The notes under the pieces are model-generated. The model made no database searches and had not been told where the DNA came from. It worked only from the letters and a program-made list of their open reading frames with translations. The position numbers and the translations under genes were made by a program. 64,000 bases of DNA from JAUXFK01 sp034189035 (lineage in GTDB: Bacteria > Desulfobacterota > UBA8473): positions 1 through 64,000 of the forward strand of contig JAXHVA010000011.1 in the NCBI GenBank assembly GCA_034189035.1, written 5' to 3'. The number at the start of each line of letters is the position of its first letter. Position 1 is the stretch's first letter. This document shows, in pieces, positions 27,953 through 36,659 of the stretch.

Positions 27953-29212
27953 ATGTTTCGTTTTATACACACGGCTGATATACACCTTGATAGCCCTCTC
28001 AAAGGCCTTGAGGTCCATGAAGATGCCCCTGTTAATGAGATTCGGGGGGCTACAAGGAGGGCGTTTGACAACCTGATTGATCTGGCGATTGAAGAAGCAG
28101 TTGATTTTGTTCTGATTGCCGGGGATCTTTATGACGGTGATTGGAAGGATTACAACACCGGGCTCTTCTTTGTCAGACAAATGAGCAGGTTAGACAAGGC
28201 TGGAATTAAGGTCTTTATTATTTCAGGCAATCACGATGCATCCAATCAGATCACCAAGACTATGCCTCTGCCTGATAATGTAAGGCTTTTTTCTCACAGG
28301 AAACCACAGTCTATGAAAATCGATGATATTGGAGTTATTATTCATGGTCAGAGCTATGCCTCACGAGTTGTTCTGGATAATTTAGCTTTGGAATATCCTC
28401 AGCACGATCCGGATTATTTTAATATTGGTCTCCTTCACACATCCCTGACCGGCAGGGAGGGACATGAAAGTTATGCACCTTGCACTTTGGATCAACTTAA
28501 ATCCAGGGGCTATGACTATTGGGCATTGGGCCATGTCCATAAACGTGAGATTCCTTCTCAGGATCCTTGGATTATTTTTCCAGGCAATGTCCAGGGGAGA
28601 CATATCAAGGAAGCCGGGGCCAAAGGGGCCACCTTAGTAACTGTTCAAGATGGTAGCATCACCACGGTTGATGAGCGTGCGCTTGACGTGCTGCGCTGGG
28701 TAACATGCCAGGTGGATCTGTCTGAATGTGATACCATCGATAGGGTCTATGATGCGATTCGGCAGGCGTTTGAACAGGAACTTGATTCGGTGGACGGCAA
28801 AATCTTAGCCCTGCGTCTGGTTTTGACCGGCAGATGTGGCACCCATGCTCAGCTGTTTAGTCGCATGGCGCAATATACCGAAGAATTCAGAGCCATTGCC
28901 GTGGGGATCGGCGATATTTGGCTTGAAAAAGTAGTCTTTCAGACGAATCGTAAGGTAAGCCTTAAAGAAGTTGTCGGTGAGAATACGCCTATTGCCGGCT
29001 TGCTGCAGTCGATCGACAGCTTGGAATTGGATGGTGATAGCCTTTTGGAGTTTGTACCTGAGTTAGCTGTGTTGAAAAGTAAGCTGCCTCCAGATATCCA
29101 CAGCATTGACGAACCATTTCTTGACACATCTTCAGATAAAATCGCTGAACTGCGTACTGAGGTCCAGGAGCTTTTAATTGCCAAGCTTCTCCAACATGAG
29201 AGTGATCGATGA
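27953..29212 (+). CDS. YhaO/SbcD-like DNA exonuclease (metallophosphoesterase)
   Basis: A 419-residue calcineurin-like phosphoesterase of the YhaO/SbcD/Mre11 group. Metal-binding motifs are in order: FIHTADIHLDSPL, IAGDLYDGDW, ISGNHDASN, LLHTSL and ALGHVHKRE. Mre11-type nucleases act with a Rad50/SbcC-type ATPase on DNA ends. The gene overlaps the large ATPase gene by four bases (ATGA), so the two are co-translated. A weak aaggaaagaata ribosome site precedes the ATG. Both genes are undamaged although their neighbours are decayed. Confidence 0.92.
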   Translation: MFRFIHTADIHLDSPLKGLEVHEDAPVNEIRGATRRAFDNLIDLAIEEAVDFVLIAGDLYDGDWKDYNTGLFFVRQMSRLDKAGIKVFIISGNHDASNQITKTMPLPDNVRLFSHRKPQSMKIDDIGVIIHGQSYASRVVLDNLALEYPQHDPDYFNIGLLHTSLTGREGHESYAPCTLDQLKSRGYDYWALGHVHKREIPSQDPWIIFPGNVQGRHIKEAGAKGATLVTVQDGSITTVDERALDVLRWVTCQVDLSECDTIDRVYDAIRQAFEQELDSVDGKILALRLVLTGRCGTHAQLFSRMAQYTEEFRAIAVGIGDIWLEKVVFQTNRKVSLKEVVGENTPIAGLLQSIDSLELDGDSLLEFVPELAVLKSKLPPDIHSIDEPFLDTSSDKIAELRTEVQELLIAKLLQHESDR

Positions 29213-32200
29213 GAATAAAGCGTTTTGATATGAAGGCCTTCGGCCCTTTTACAGACCGAATCCTGGAGCTTGACTCCAAGAAGCCGGGCCTGCATATCAT
29301 CTTTGGAGCCAATGAGGCAGGCAAAAGCAGTTCGCTCAGAGCATTAAAGGCTCTATTGTATGGTTTTCCGGAGCGCACTTCCGATAACTTTATCCATTCC
29401 AATAATCAGCTTCTTGTCGGTGGTTTCCTTGAGAACAGGGACGGCCGAACCATATCCTTTCAGCGTCGGAAGAAACGCAAGGCCAATATCATCGATGAGG
29501 AGGGTAATCCTCTGGATATGAGTGTCCTTGCTCCCTTTTTACAGGGCGTAGATCCGGAAATCTTTGAATCCCTCTATGGCATTGACCATGAAGCACTGGT
29601 GCGAGGCGGTGAAGAAATTCTGGCCCAGAAGGGCGAGGTAGGGCAGGCTTTGTTCGCCGCTGGTGCAGGACTTTCCTCTCTGCGGGATATCATCGAGCAA
29701 CTTGAAAAAGAGGCGTCGGAACTATTCAAAGCGACCGGACAGCTGCCCGAGATCAACAAGGCTGTCATAAAATACAAGGATATACAGAAAGAGGTCAAGG
29801 CTTCCACTCTTTCTTCTAAAGAGTGGAAAGACCATCAAAAGGCTCTAAAAAGTGCCGAAGATGAGCGGGCCGAATTGGAGATGGAGCGGGCAGCCAAAAA
29901 CAAAGAGTTGCACTGTCTGGAACGTTTAGAGCGGGCTATCCCTGAGTTGGGATCGCTGAAAAGTTTGCAGGAACAGCTTAAGGCTTTGAAAGATGTTACT
30001 ATCCTGCCGGATGATTTCTCCGAACAACACAACCAGGTAAGCCAGGAAATCCGTGAGGCCAGGGCACAACTTGAAAGAGATTCTGAAAAGCTCAAACAAC
30101 TTAAAGAGAAAAAAGAGGCAATTGCGTTCGATAGGGAGCTACTGGACCAGGCTGACCTGGTGGATGATTTTCACCAGCGCCTTGGAGAATATCGCAAAGG
30201 TCAGAAGGATAAACCTGAACGAAACGGCATGCGCATCGCTCTTTGTAAAGAGGCAGCTGTGTTATTGAAGCAAGTGCGCCCCGATTTGTCATTGGAAACT
30301 GTTGAGACCCTGCGTCCAGTACTTTCTAAGAAAAGGACCATACAGACCTTGAGCGCTAGATATGAATCCATAAACCAACAGCTTCTCCAGGCAGATAAAA
30401 TTAAAAAAGAAGCGGACCAGGAGCTTAAGGAGACAGATAAAAGTCTGGCGACTGTGCCGGTAATCATTGACTTCCAGGGGCTTCTTCAGGCTGTGAAGCT
30501 GGCGCAAAGGGCCGGACATATTGATCAGCAAATTGAAAAAAACGGGATGGAGGTTGAGGAGGGTAAGAAAATTTGCCTTGCCAAGCTTAAGCGGATTGGT
30601 CTTTGGGCTGGGAATCTAACCGATCTAATGGAACTCTCCCTTCCACTGTCTGAGACGATGAAACAGTTTGATATTAGTTACAGTGATCTTGCAGACCAAA
30701 GGCGCGGGTTGGATAAGGATCGTAAAAACGCTCAAACGAAATTGAAAAATGCAAAGACCGAAATCAAGAAGGTGGAATATGCTGGTGAAATTCCTTCTGA
30801 GGAAGAGTTAATCAGAACACGAGAAAAACGGGAGCGGGGATGGCAGCTCCTGCGCCGTCAGTGGCTTGATAAAGAGGATGTATCAGAAGAAACTGAAACC
30901 TATGATTCCAGCCAACCCCTTCCTGATGCCTACGAGGGACAGGTAGAGCTTGCGGACCTGATAGCCGACCGTCTGCGCCGTGAAGCGGAACGGGTGGCCA
31001 ATGCAGCTGCGCTTCGGGCGCAATTAGAAACACAGGAAGAAATATTGTCTGAATGCGACAAGAATCAGGAGAAGCTTGACCAGCGAGAAAAAGAGCTTAA
31101 TAAAACCTGGGCCGACATCTGGAAACCTCTGGCCATAACTCCGTTTTCACCCAAAGAAATGAGTGGCTGGTTGGCGGAAATGGATAAGCTCCGTTACAAA
31201 GTAGGCGACATACTGAAAAAAGAACAGGAAATCGAGCGCGACAGAAACCACCGGAATGATCTCAGTCAGGCATTGATAAAAGAGCTCAAAGCCATTGGAA
31301 AGACAAAAACGTTTGCCGGTGAAGAGCTTGGTGCAGTGTTAGTTTTCGCGGAAACCGTCGTAGACGGGATTACCAAACAGGCGACAGACCTTGAAAAGCT
31401 AAAAGACCGGAAAAAAAATTCACAAAAATCCATTTCCCGGGCCAGGGATGACCTTAATGCAGCCCAGGAAGCTCTAACCAAATGGCATACAAAATGGCAA
31501 ACCGCGCTCTCTGGCTTGGGGCTTACGGAAGTATCAACTCTAGATGCAATTGATATTATTGATACATTACAAAGCTGTTTTGATAAGGTAAAAGAGGCTG
31601 ATGATCTCCAGTCAAGGATAAACGGCATTGACCATGACGCAGGTGAACTTGAGAAAGATGTTAGATCCTTACTTGAGAAACTTACCCCTGGAATGCTGGA
31701 ATTACACTTGGAACAAGCAATTCTTCAATTGCGGACTATGCTGAACCAGGTACAAAAAGACAGCACTCTATATGATAAACTCTCAGAAGAATGTGATTTG
31801 CTCCAGACAGAAGTTTCGAGAGCTGAGAAGACCCTGAAAAATGCAAATGAGCAACTGAATAAGCTTTTACGGATCGCCAAATGTGAAAACCCGGAAGATT
31901 TACCGGCGACAATTAGCAGATCTAATGAATATCAAAGGCTGCAGGAAAAAATATCTGATACTCAGGTCACCCTTGGCAAAATTGCTGAAGGTGTGTCAAT
32001 TGAAAAACTCGCTCAGCAGGCGGCAGAGGTAAATTTCGATGAATTGCCCGGTCTAATAGAGTCGTTAATTGAGGATATCGATAAAAGAATAAATCCCGAG
32101 ATAAATAGGATTTCTCAAATTGTTGGTGAAGAATCTGTAAAGGTCGCTGCCATGGATGGCAGCGCCAATTCAGCTGAAGCTGCAGAAAAAATGGAAGAGG

Positions 32201-32706
32201 AGTTGGTCCGGATACGGCGACTGGCAAATAGATATGTGCGTGTAAAGCTGGCATCCAAAATTCTGCAGCAGGAAATCGAGCGTTACCGGGATAAACACCA
32301 GGACCCAGTTTTGAAGCTGGCATCCAAATATTTCGCTGATTTAACACTGGGCTCTTTTGCCGGCCTACGCACTGACGTTGATGATAGCGGCGATCCTATT
32401 CTTATTGGTATTCGGCCTGACGGCAGCTGGTTGACTGTTGAGGGAATGAGTGGCGGCAGCCGCGACCAACTCTATCTTGCCCTGCGGCTTGCCACTTTGG
32501 AATGGCGACTTGAGTCTAGCGAACCGATGCCTTTTATTGTGGATGATATTTTGATCAATTTTGATGATGCTCGTTCCCAGGCGACTATTCAAGTTTTGTC
32601 TGAATTATCTGAGAGGAATCAAGTAGTTCTTTTTACACATCATGATCGAATTGTAGAGGATGCAAAGAAAATCAAAAAAGGGACTGTTCAGATTCATGAG
32701 CTATGA
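29209..32706 (+). CDS. YhaN/SbcC-like SMC-type ATPase
   Basis: A 1165-residue ATPase with the two ABC halves at the ends: Walker A IFGANEAGKSSSLRAL near residue 35, ABC signature EGMSGGSRDQLYLAL and Walker B PFIVDDILINFDDA near the C-terminus, and several hundred residues of coiled coil between. No CxxC zinc hook is seen in the middle, which fits YhaN-like rather than true SbcC/Rad50 proteins. With the YhaO-like nuclease it should form a DNA-end-processing complex; a defense role is inferred from the island context only. Confidence 0.92.
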   Translation: MRIKRFDMKAFGPFTDRILELDSKKPGLHIIFGANEAGKSSSLRALKALLYGFPERTSDNFIHSNNQLLVGGFLENRDGRTISFQRRKKRKANIIDEEGNPLDMSVLAPFLQGVDPEIFESLYGIDHEALVRGGEEILAQKGEVGQALFAAGAGLSSLRDIIEQLEKEASELFKATGQLPEINKAVIKYKDIQKEVKASTLSSKEWKDHQKALKSAEDERAELEMERAAKNKELHCLERLERAIPELGSLKSLQEQLKALKDVTILPDDFSEQHNQVSQEIREARAQLERDSEKLKQLKEKKEAIAFDRELLDQADLVDDFHQRLGEYRKGQKDKPERNGMRIALCKEAAVLLKQVRPDLSLETVETLRPVLSKKRTIQTLSARYESINQQLLQADKIKKEADQELKETDKSLATVPVIIDFQGLLQAVKLAQRAGHIDQQIEKNGMEVEEGKKICLAKLKRIGLWAGNLTDLMELSLPLSETMKQFDISYSDLADQRRGLDKDRKNAQTKLKNAKTEIKKVEYAGEIPSEEELIRTREKRERGWQLLRRQWLDKEDVSEETETYDSSQPLPDAYEGQVELADLIADRLRREAERVANAAALRAQLETQEEILSECDKNQEKLDQREKELNKTWADIWKPLAITPFSPKEMSGWLAEMDKLRYKVGDILKKEQEIERDRNHRNDLSQALIKELKAIGKTKTFAGEELGAVLVFAETVVDGITKQATDLEKLKDRKKNSQKSISRARDDLNAAQEALTKWHTKWQTALSGLGLTEVSTLDAIDIIDTLQSCFDKVKEADDLQSRINGIDHDAGELEKDVRSLLEKLTPGMLELHLEQAILQLRTMLNQVQKDSTLYDKLSEECDLLQTEVSRAEKTLKNANEQLNKLLRIAKCENPEDLPATISRSNEYQRLQEKISDTQVTLGKIAEGVSIEKLAQQAAEVNFDELPGLIESLIEDIDKRINPEINRISQIVGEESVKVAAMDGSANSAEAAEKMEEELVRIRRLANRYVRVKLASKILQQEIERYRDKHQDPVLKLASKYFADLTLGSFAGLRTDVDDSGDPILIGIRPDGSWLTVEGMSGGSRDQLYLALRLATLEWRLESSEPMPFIVDDILINFDDARSQATIQVLSELSERNQVVLFTHHDRIVEDAKKIKKGTVQIHEL

Positions 32707-32869
32707 GTAATAAAGGCGATAGGACATTAGAGAAGTACCGTCAGGTTATAAGTTTATAGGAGAAATGATTCCCTTTAAATAGCCAAAGAGCAACCAGGAA
32801 ATTTCAGTTATTTTATACGCTATGGAAACAATAAAGGAGGGAGACGACCAAGGAAAATACTGAGTTGAG

Positions 32870-33186
32870 ATTCATGGTTTTGATTATTATAATACCAAAA
32901 CTAGGGTGATCGAGTCGGACGGCACGGGGGAAGATTGCTCTGTGGATGCTTGATGCCGATTATGGTGGGAGAAGTTTTTTGCCGGGCAGGTATTTTCCTC
33001 ATGGCCAGTTCCAAAGACGGCTGGGCGAGGCCGGCAAAAAATCTGAAGGTGAAAATTGACGAAGAATTTATTGAAGCTTATCAGGGAAAGGTTTTCCTGC
33101 CGTTTAAAATCGGAGACAATTAAAGGATTGCGGTTAAAATTGTGGATGATAGCGGCATAGAATCATTAAAGATTTTGGAGGTGTAA
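32870..33186 (+). pseudogene. C-terminal remnant of a large restriction-modification protein (Mod/Res type)
   Basis: Read across two or three frames this gives GFDYYNTKTRVIESDGTG, KIALWMLDADYGGRSF, KDGWARPAKNLKVKIDEEFIEAYQG, LPFKIGDN, a stop, then RIAVKIVDDSGIESLKILEV and TAA. From memory this matches the C-terminal end of large type III restriction-modification-associated proteins; I am not certain which. It may belong to the same locus as the mod fragment at 16151. The preceding 32707-32869 shows nothing. Confidence 0.5.
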
Positions 33187-33188
33187 TA

Positions 33189-33496
33189 ATGGGGGAAAAA
33201 GTACATTTTGAAATTCCCAAGAAAAAAATAGAAAATTTTTGTAAAAAAAACATATTCGCAAAATTTCACTCTTCGGTTCTGTGCTTCGGTATGATTTCAG
33301 GCCTGAAAGTGATATGGATATGCTGGTAGAGTTTAAGCCTGGGTATGTAGTTAGTCTTCTGCGCCTATCTGGCATGGAAATAGAACTCTCTGAAGTTTTA
33401 GGATGTAAGATGGATTTACGAACTCTTGCGGAACTGAGCCGCTGCTTTCGGCAGGAAGTACTTGAATCAGCGGAGGTTCAGTATGCTGAAGGATGA
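33189..33496 (+). pseudogene. MNT-type nucleotidyltransferase with a frameshift
   Basis: ATG at 33189 starts GEKVHFEIPKKKIENFCKKN; after a one-base loss in the run of eight A near 33243-33252 the frame resumes as HIRKISLFGSVLRYDFRPESDMDMLVEF and continues to a TGA at 33496. The GS and DxD motifs are intact apart from the frameshift. It is a second toxin-antitoxin-like nucleotidyltransferase in the island, followed at once by a HepT-like relic. Confidence 0.75.
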
Positions 33497-33640
33497 TCTA
33501 ATACGTATACCACATGCTGGATTCTGTCAGATAAGCCATATGACGGTATGAGAAACCGTTATAGGAGATTTCCCTTTGTTGAAAAGAAATATGGAGGAAC
33601 TTTATAACACGATGAAGGCAAAAGAGGATATTGAGTAAAA
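33483..33640 (+). pseudogene. HepT/DUF86 toxin relic
   Basis: The frame starts MLKDDLIRI, as HepT-type partners of MNT proteins do, then shifts (HMLDSVR can be read in another frame) and stops. It overlaps the end of the nucleotidyltransferase relic by 14 bases, the usual arrangement. From about 33640 to 33947 I see no gene, apart from a possible short C-terminal remnant ending ISNIDYIF at 33931. Confidence 0.55.
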
Positions 33641-33947
33641 GAAAAGGAATGCCCTTTAAAACATAAGGTTTCATTTATTCATTAGCAAATAAGGATATAC
33701 GACCTGGGTAGAGAGGAGACATAAGCCGGAATTTGCAAAGGGGAACACTGTAAAAAAGTAAAGAGAAATTGGGACGCATTAAATTTTTCAACTTGTGAAC
33801 CGGAAACCGGGACGTTGGTGCAGAAAGTATTTGACTGGCAGTGTAAGGCCATTGCATACTTGGAGATACCAATATTTCTTTAAAGGCTAAAATACTGAAG
33901 CTAATAAGTAATATTGATTATATTTTTTAGAGCAGGAGAAAAGTTCC

Positions 33948-34169
33948 ATGTCTGAATCAAAGAATGTCATTCTTGTGCGTGCAAATGTCGAAATGACATC
34001 TGCATCCCTTCAAGCTATTGTACAAAATACCAAAAAAATAGCAGGAAAGAACGATAAAGGATATTATACAGTTGATACAGCGGATAAGGTCGGTGAAATG
34101 ATTTCCCGTTTTCTATTAGAGAAAGACTTTGAAAGCTTTGCAAAAAATATTGAAAACTATAAAGATTAA
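33948..34169 (+). CDS. Small protein of unknown function (73 aa)
   Basis: The frame begins MSESKNVILVRANVEMTSAS and ends FAKNIENYKD. It has an aggagaaaa ribosome site about eight bases before the ATG and a balanced amino-acid composition, both better than expected for a chance frame. I do not recognise a family. It precedes a truncated DUF4143 ATPase fragment by 20 bases. Confidence 0.5.
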   Translation: MSESKNVILVRANVEMTSASLQAIVQNTKKIAGKNDKGYYTVDTADKVGEMISRFLLEKDFESFAKNIENYKD

Positions 34170-34190
34170 GCCATAATAGACTCGGAAAAA

Positions 34191-34805
34191 GTGGAATATT
34201 TGGAAAGTATGTATGAAAAGTTCGGAGAGTCTTCATTCCGGTCAAGAGAAATGAAAGAGGCGTTTGATGTGCTTGAACGCGCCTCGATTGTGTATCGTGC
34301 AAGACCTTTCGTACCAACCCATATACCGTTTATTGAAAAATTCCGAAAAGCCCCGAAACTTTTTTTTCTCGATGTGGGGCTGGTGAATTACCGGATTGGA
34401 TTCAAGGATTTTTTTAGCAAACAATCCCTGGACAATGTCTATCAGGGAAGGATATCAGGACAGGTTACGGCCCAGGAAATCATTGCACAGTCAATTATGC
34501 CACCATCGCTTCGGTTCTGGATACGGGAAAAAGGGGCTACCGAAATAGACTTTCTTTATTCCTTTAAAGACATGCTTATCCCAATCGAAGTGAAGAGCGG
34601 AAAGAAAGGAAAGCTGAAATCCTTAAATCTGTTTATGGAAAACAGTCATTATCCATATGCCATTCGTGTCTATTCCGGCAAAAGCTGTATCGATCCAATG
34701 CAGCTTCCATCAGGGAAACAATACTACCTCTATCCTATTTCGTATTACCTGTTATCAAGACTTGATGAGGTTATCGAGCGGTTTGTGTCCAGATGTAAAA
34801 TCTGA
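34191..34805 (+). pseudogene. C-terminal fragment of an AAA-DUF4143 ATPase
   Basis: About 200 residues match only the DUF4143 half (FRSREMKEAFDVLERASIVYRARP, LFFLDVGLVNYRIG, ATEIDFLYSFKDMLIPIEVKSG). The whole AAA part with Walker motifs is missing, and there is no ribosome site at the first ATG. It is a different subfamily from the intact protein at 25315, so it is not simply its duplicate. It is the last island gene before the peptidase pair. Confidence 0.8.
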
Positions 34806-34870
34806 ACCGGCCATCCCCAAATTTGCCGTAAATGCTGTCAACTAGATGTTATTTTTCTGACTTTACGGCG

Positions 34871-34888
34871 ATGTAATCATGATTACAT
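34871..34888. promoter_or_regulatory. 18-bp perfect palindrome, operator-like
   Basis: ATGTAATCA followed by its exact complement. It lies between the DUF4143 fragment and the M16 peptidase genes, about 240 bases before the likely peptidase start. The TGTAATCATGATTACA core resembles a dimeric-regulator binding site. Confidence 0.4.
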
Positions 34889-34969
34889 ACTTGTCAATTA
34901 TGAATTGTTTTTTTATCTATCCTTTATTGTGGAAACAAGGTATAATTTATTTATAGCGTAAAGGGTGGG

Positions 34970-35040
34970 ATTCGTATTAAAATTTAATCGTTATTGAAGT
35001 TTGATGATAGCTTTCAATTTTTATAATGCTAAAATGATAT
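34970..35040 (+). repeat. Partial copy of the MITE-like element (right end only)
   Basis: The segment ttgaagtttgatgatagctt with its surroundings (aaaatttaatcgttat before, tataatgctaaaatgatat after) aligns with the right arm of the element at 44117-44292. The left arm is not found. It overlaps the first codons of the longest possible frame of the M16 peptidase, which argues for a start further downstream. Confidence 0.55.
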
Positions 35041-35108
35041 GTAAAATCCATATTCGTGACATGAAGAGGATGAATTCTGTTATGATGATCTGTAAAAGAG
35101 AAAATGTG

Positions 35109-36659
35109 ATGTTTATGATACTAATCTGTTTTATCCATGATTTTTCTTGGATTATTAGGAAATCTATAATTATTCTGTTTCTTTCGTTCTTTTTATTGAT
35201 GCCCTCTGTAACATGGGCTCTCAGTCTCAAAGACCGTGTAAATGAGTATACCTTGAAAAACGGCATGAAGGTCTTAATGCTAGAGCGACATTATTCCCCT
35301 ACTGTATCTTTTTATATGACTTTTAAAGTTGGCTCTGTTGATGAGTATCCAGAAATATCAGGCACAGCTCATCTCTTGGAGCACATGCTCTTCAAAGGGA
35401 CTCAGAGCTTGGGAACAAAGGACTTTCAAAAAGAGAAAGAGATATTGGATGAAATTGATAAGACGGCGATTATCCTTGATAGTGAGAGATTAAAGGGCAA
35501 GAATGCAGAGCAGTCAACGATTAAGAGATTGGAGGGTGAATTAAGGGGTTTGCAGAAAAAGCATAAAGAGCATGTTGTAAAAGACGAGATAGATTTAATA
35601 TATTCAAAAAACGGGGCAGTGGGTTTCAATGCCGCGACAAGTTATGATGTTACAACATACAAGGTAAGTCTCCCATCGAACAGAATAGAACTGTGGGCAA
35701 AGATAGAGTCTGACAGAATGTTGAATCCGGTGCTCAGGGAGTTTTATTCTGAAAGAGATGTAGTTATGGAAGAGAGGAGACAGAGATACGAGTCTGATCC
35801 GGACGGGAAACTCTTTGAAAACTTTATGGCGAATGCTTTTATGGCTCACCCGTATAGAAGACCTATAATCGGATGGGGATCAGTATTGCAATTCTTAAAT
35901 AAGAAAGATACGGAAAGGTTTTTCAGGACATACTATGCTCCGAACAATACTGTTGTGGCAATAGTGGGAGATATAAACCCCCCTGAGGTTTTAAAGATCA
36001 TTAAAGAGTATTTTGCACAGATTCCACCCCAGCCCATACCGTCACGTATCCATATAGAGGAACCAAGGCAATCAGGAGAAAGAAGGGCTAAGGTTAAGTT
36101 CGATGCAAAACCACGTCTGGTAATCGGTTACCACAAGCCAACAATACCCGATTTCAGCGATTATGTGTTCGATATTATTGATAGTATCCTATCGAAAGGA
36201 AGAACATCAAGGTTTTATAAAAATTTAATAGAGAAAGAAGAGATCGCTGTCAGTGTGGATAGTGTTAATGGATTTCCCGGGGCAAGATACCAGAATCTCT
36301 TTGTAATATTGGGTACACCAAGACACCCTCATACGAATGCACAGTTAGAAGAGGCGATATACAAAGAGATAGACATACTCAAAAGGGAACCTGTGAGTGA
36401 AAGAGAGCTCAGAAAGGTAAAGAATCAATTACAGGCTGAATTCATAAGGAGGCTTAATTCGAATTCCGGCCTGGCCAGTATGCTTTCTTATTATCAGTCT
36501 GTTGCCGGTGATTGGAGGTATGTGGAGGACTTGCTCGATGTGATAGAAAGAATAACCCCGGAGGATATTATGGAGGTTTCAAAGAAGTATCTCATTGATG
36601 AGAATAGGACCGTTGCAGAACTTGTACAAAAGTACACAGAAGAACAGGGGAAGAAATGA
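35109..36659 (+). CDS. M16-family zinc peptidase, catalytic subunit (secreted)
   Basis: An insulinase-family peptidase. The inverted zinc motif HLLEH (HxxEH) is in GTAHLLEHMLFKGT, with the distal glutamate expected about 75-100 residues later. A long hydrophobic signal segment (IIRKSIIILFLSFFLLMP) ends SVTWA, so export is likely. An insert of about 70 charged residues follows the zinc motif (DFQKEKEILDEIDKTA...). The frame is open from 35001 but the first codons fall in a repeat; ATG 35109 is preferred, with no clear ribosome site. The stop overlaps the next gene (ATGA). Confidence 0.88.
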   Translation: MFMILICFIHDFSWIIRKSIIILFLSFFLLMPSVTWALSLKDRVNEYTLKNGMKVLMLERHYSPTVSFYMTFKVGSVDEYPEISGTAHLLEHMLFKGTQSLGTKDFQKEKEILDEIDKTAIILDSERLKGKNAEQSTIKRLEGELRGLQKKHKEHVVKDEIDLIYSKNGAVGFNAATSYDVTTYKVSLPSNRIELWAKIESDRMLNPVLREFYSERDVVMEERRQRYESDPDGKLFENFMANAFMAHPYRRPIIGWGSVLQFLNKKDTERFFRTYYAPNNTVVAIVGDINPPEVLKIIKEYFAQIPPQPIPSRIHIEEPRQSGERRAKVKFDAKPRLVIGYHKPTIPDFSDYVFDIIDSILSKGRTSRFYKNLIEKEEIAVSVDSVNGFPGARYQNLFVILGTPRHPHTNAQLEEAIYKEIDILKREPVSERELRKVKNQLQAEFIRRLNSNSGLASMLSYYQSVAGDWRYVEDLLDVIERITPEDIMEVSKKYLIDENRTVAELVQKYTEEQGKK

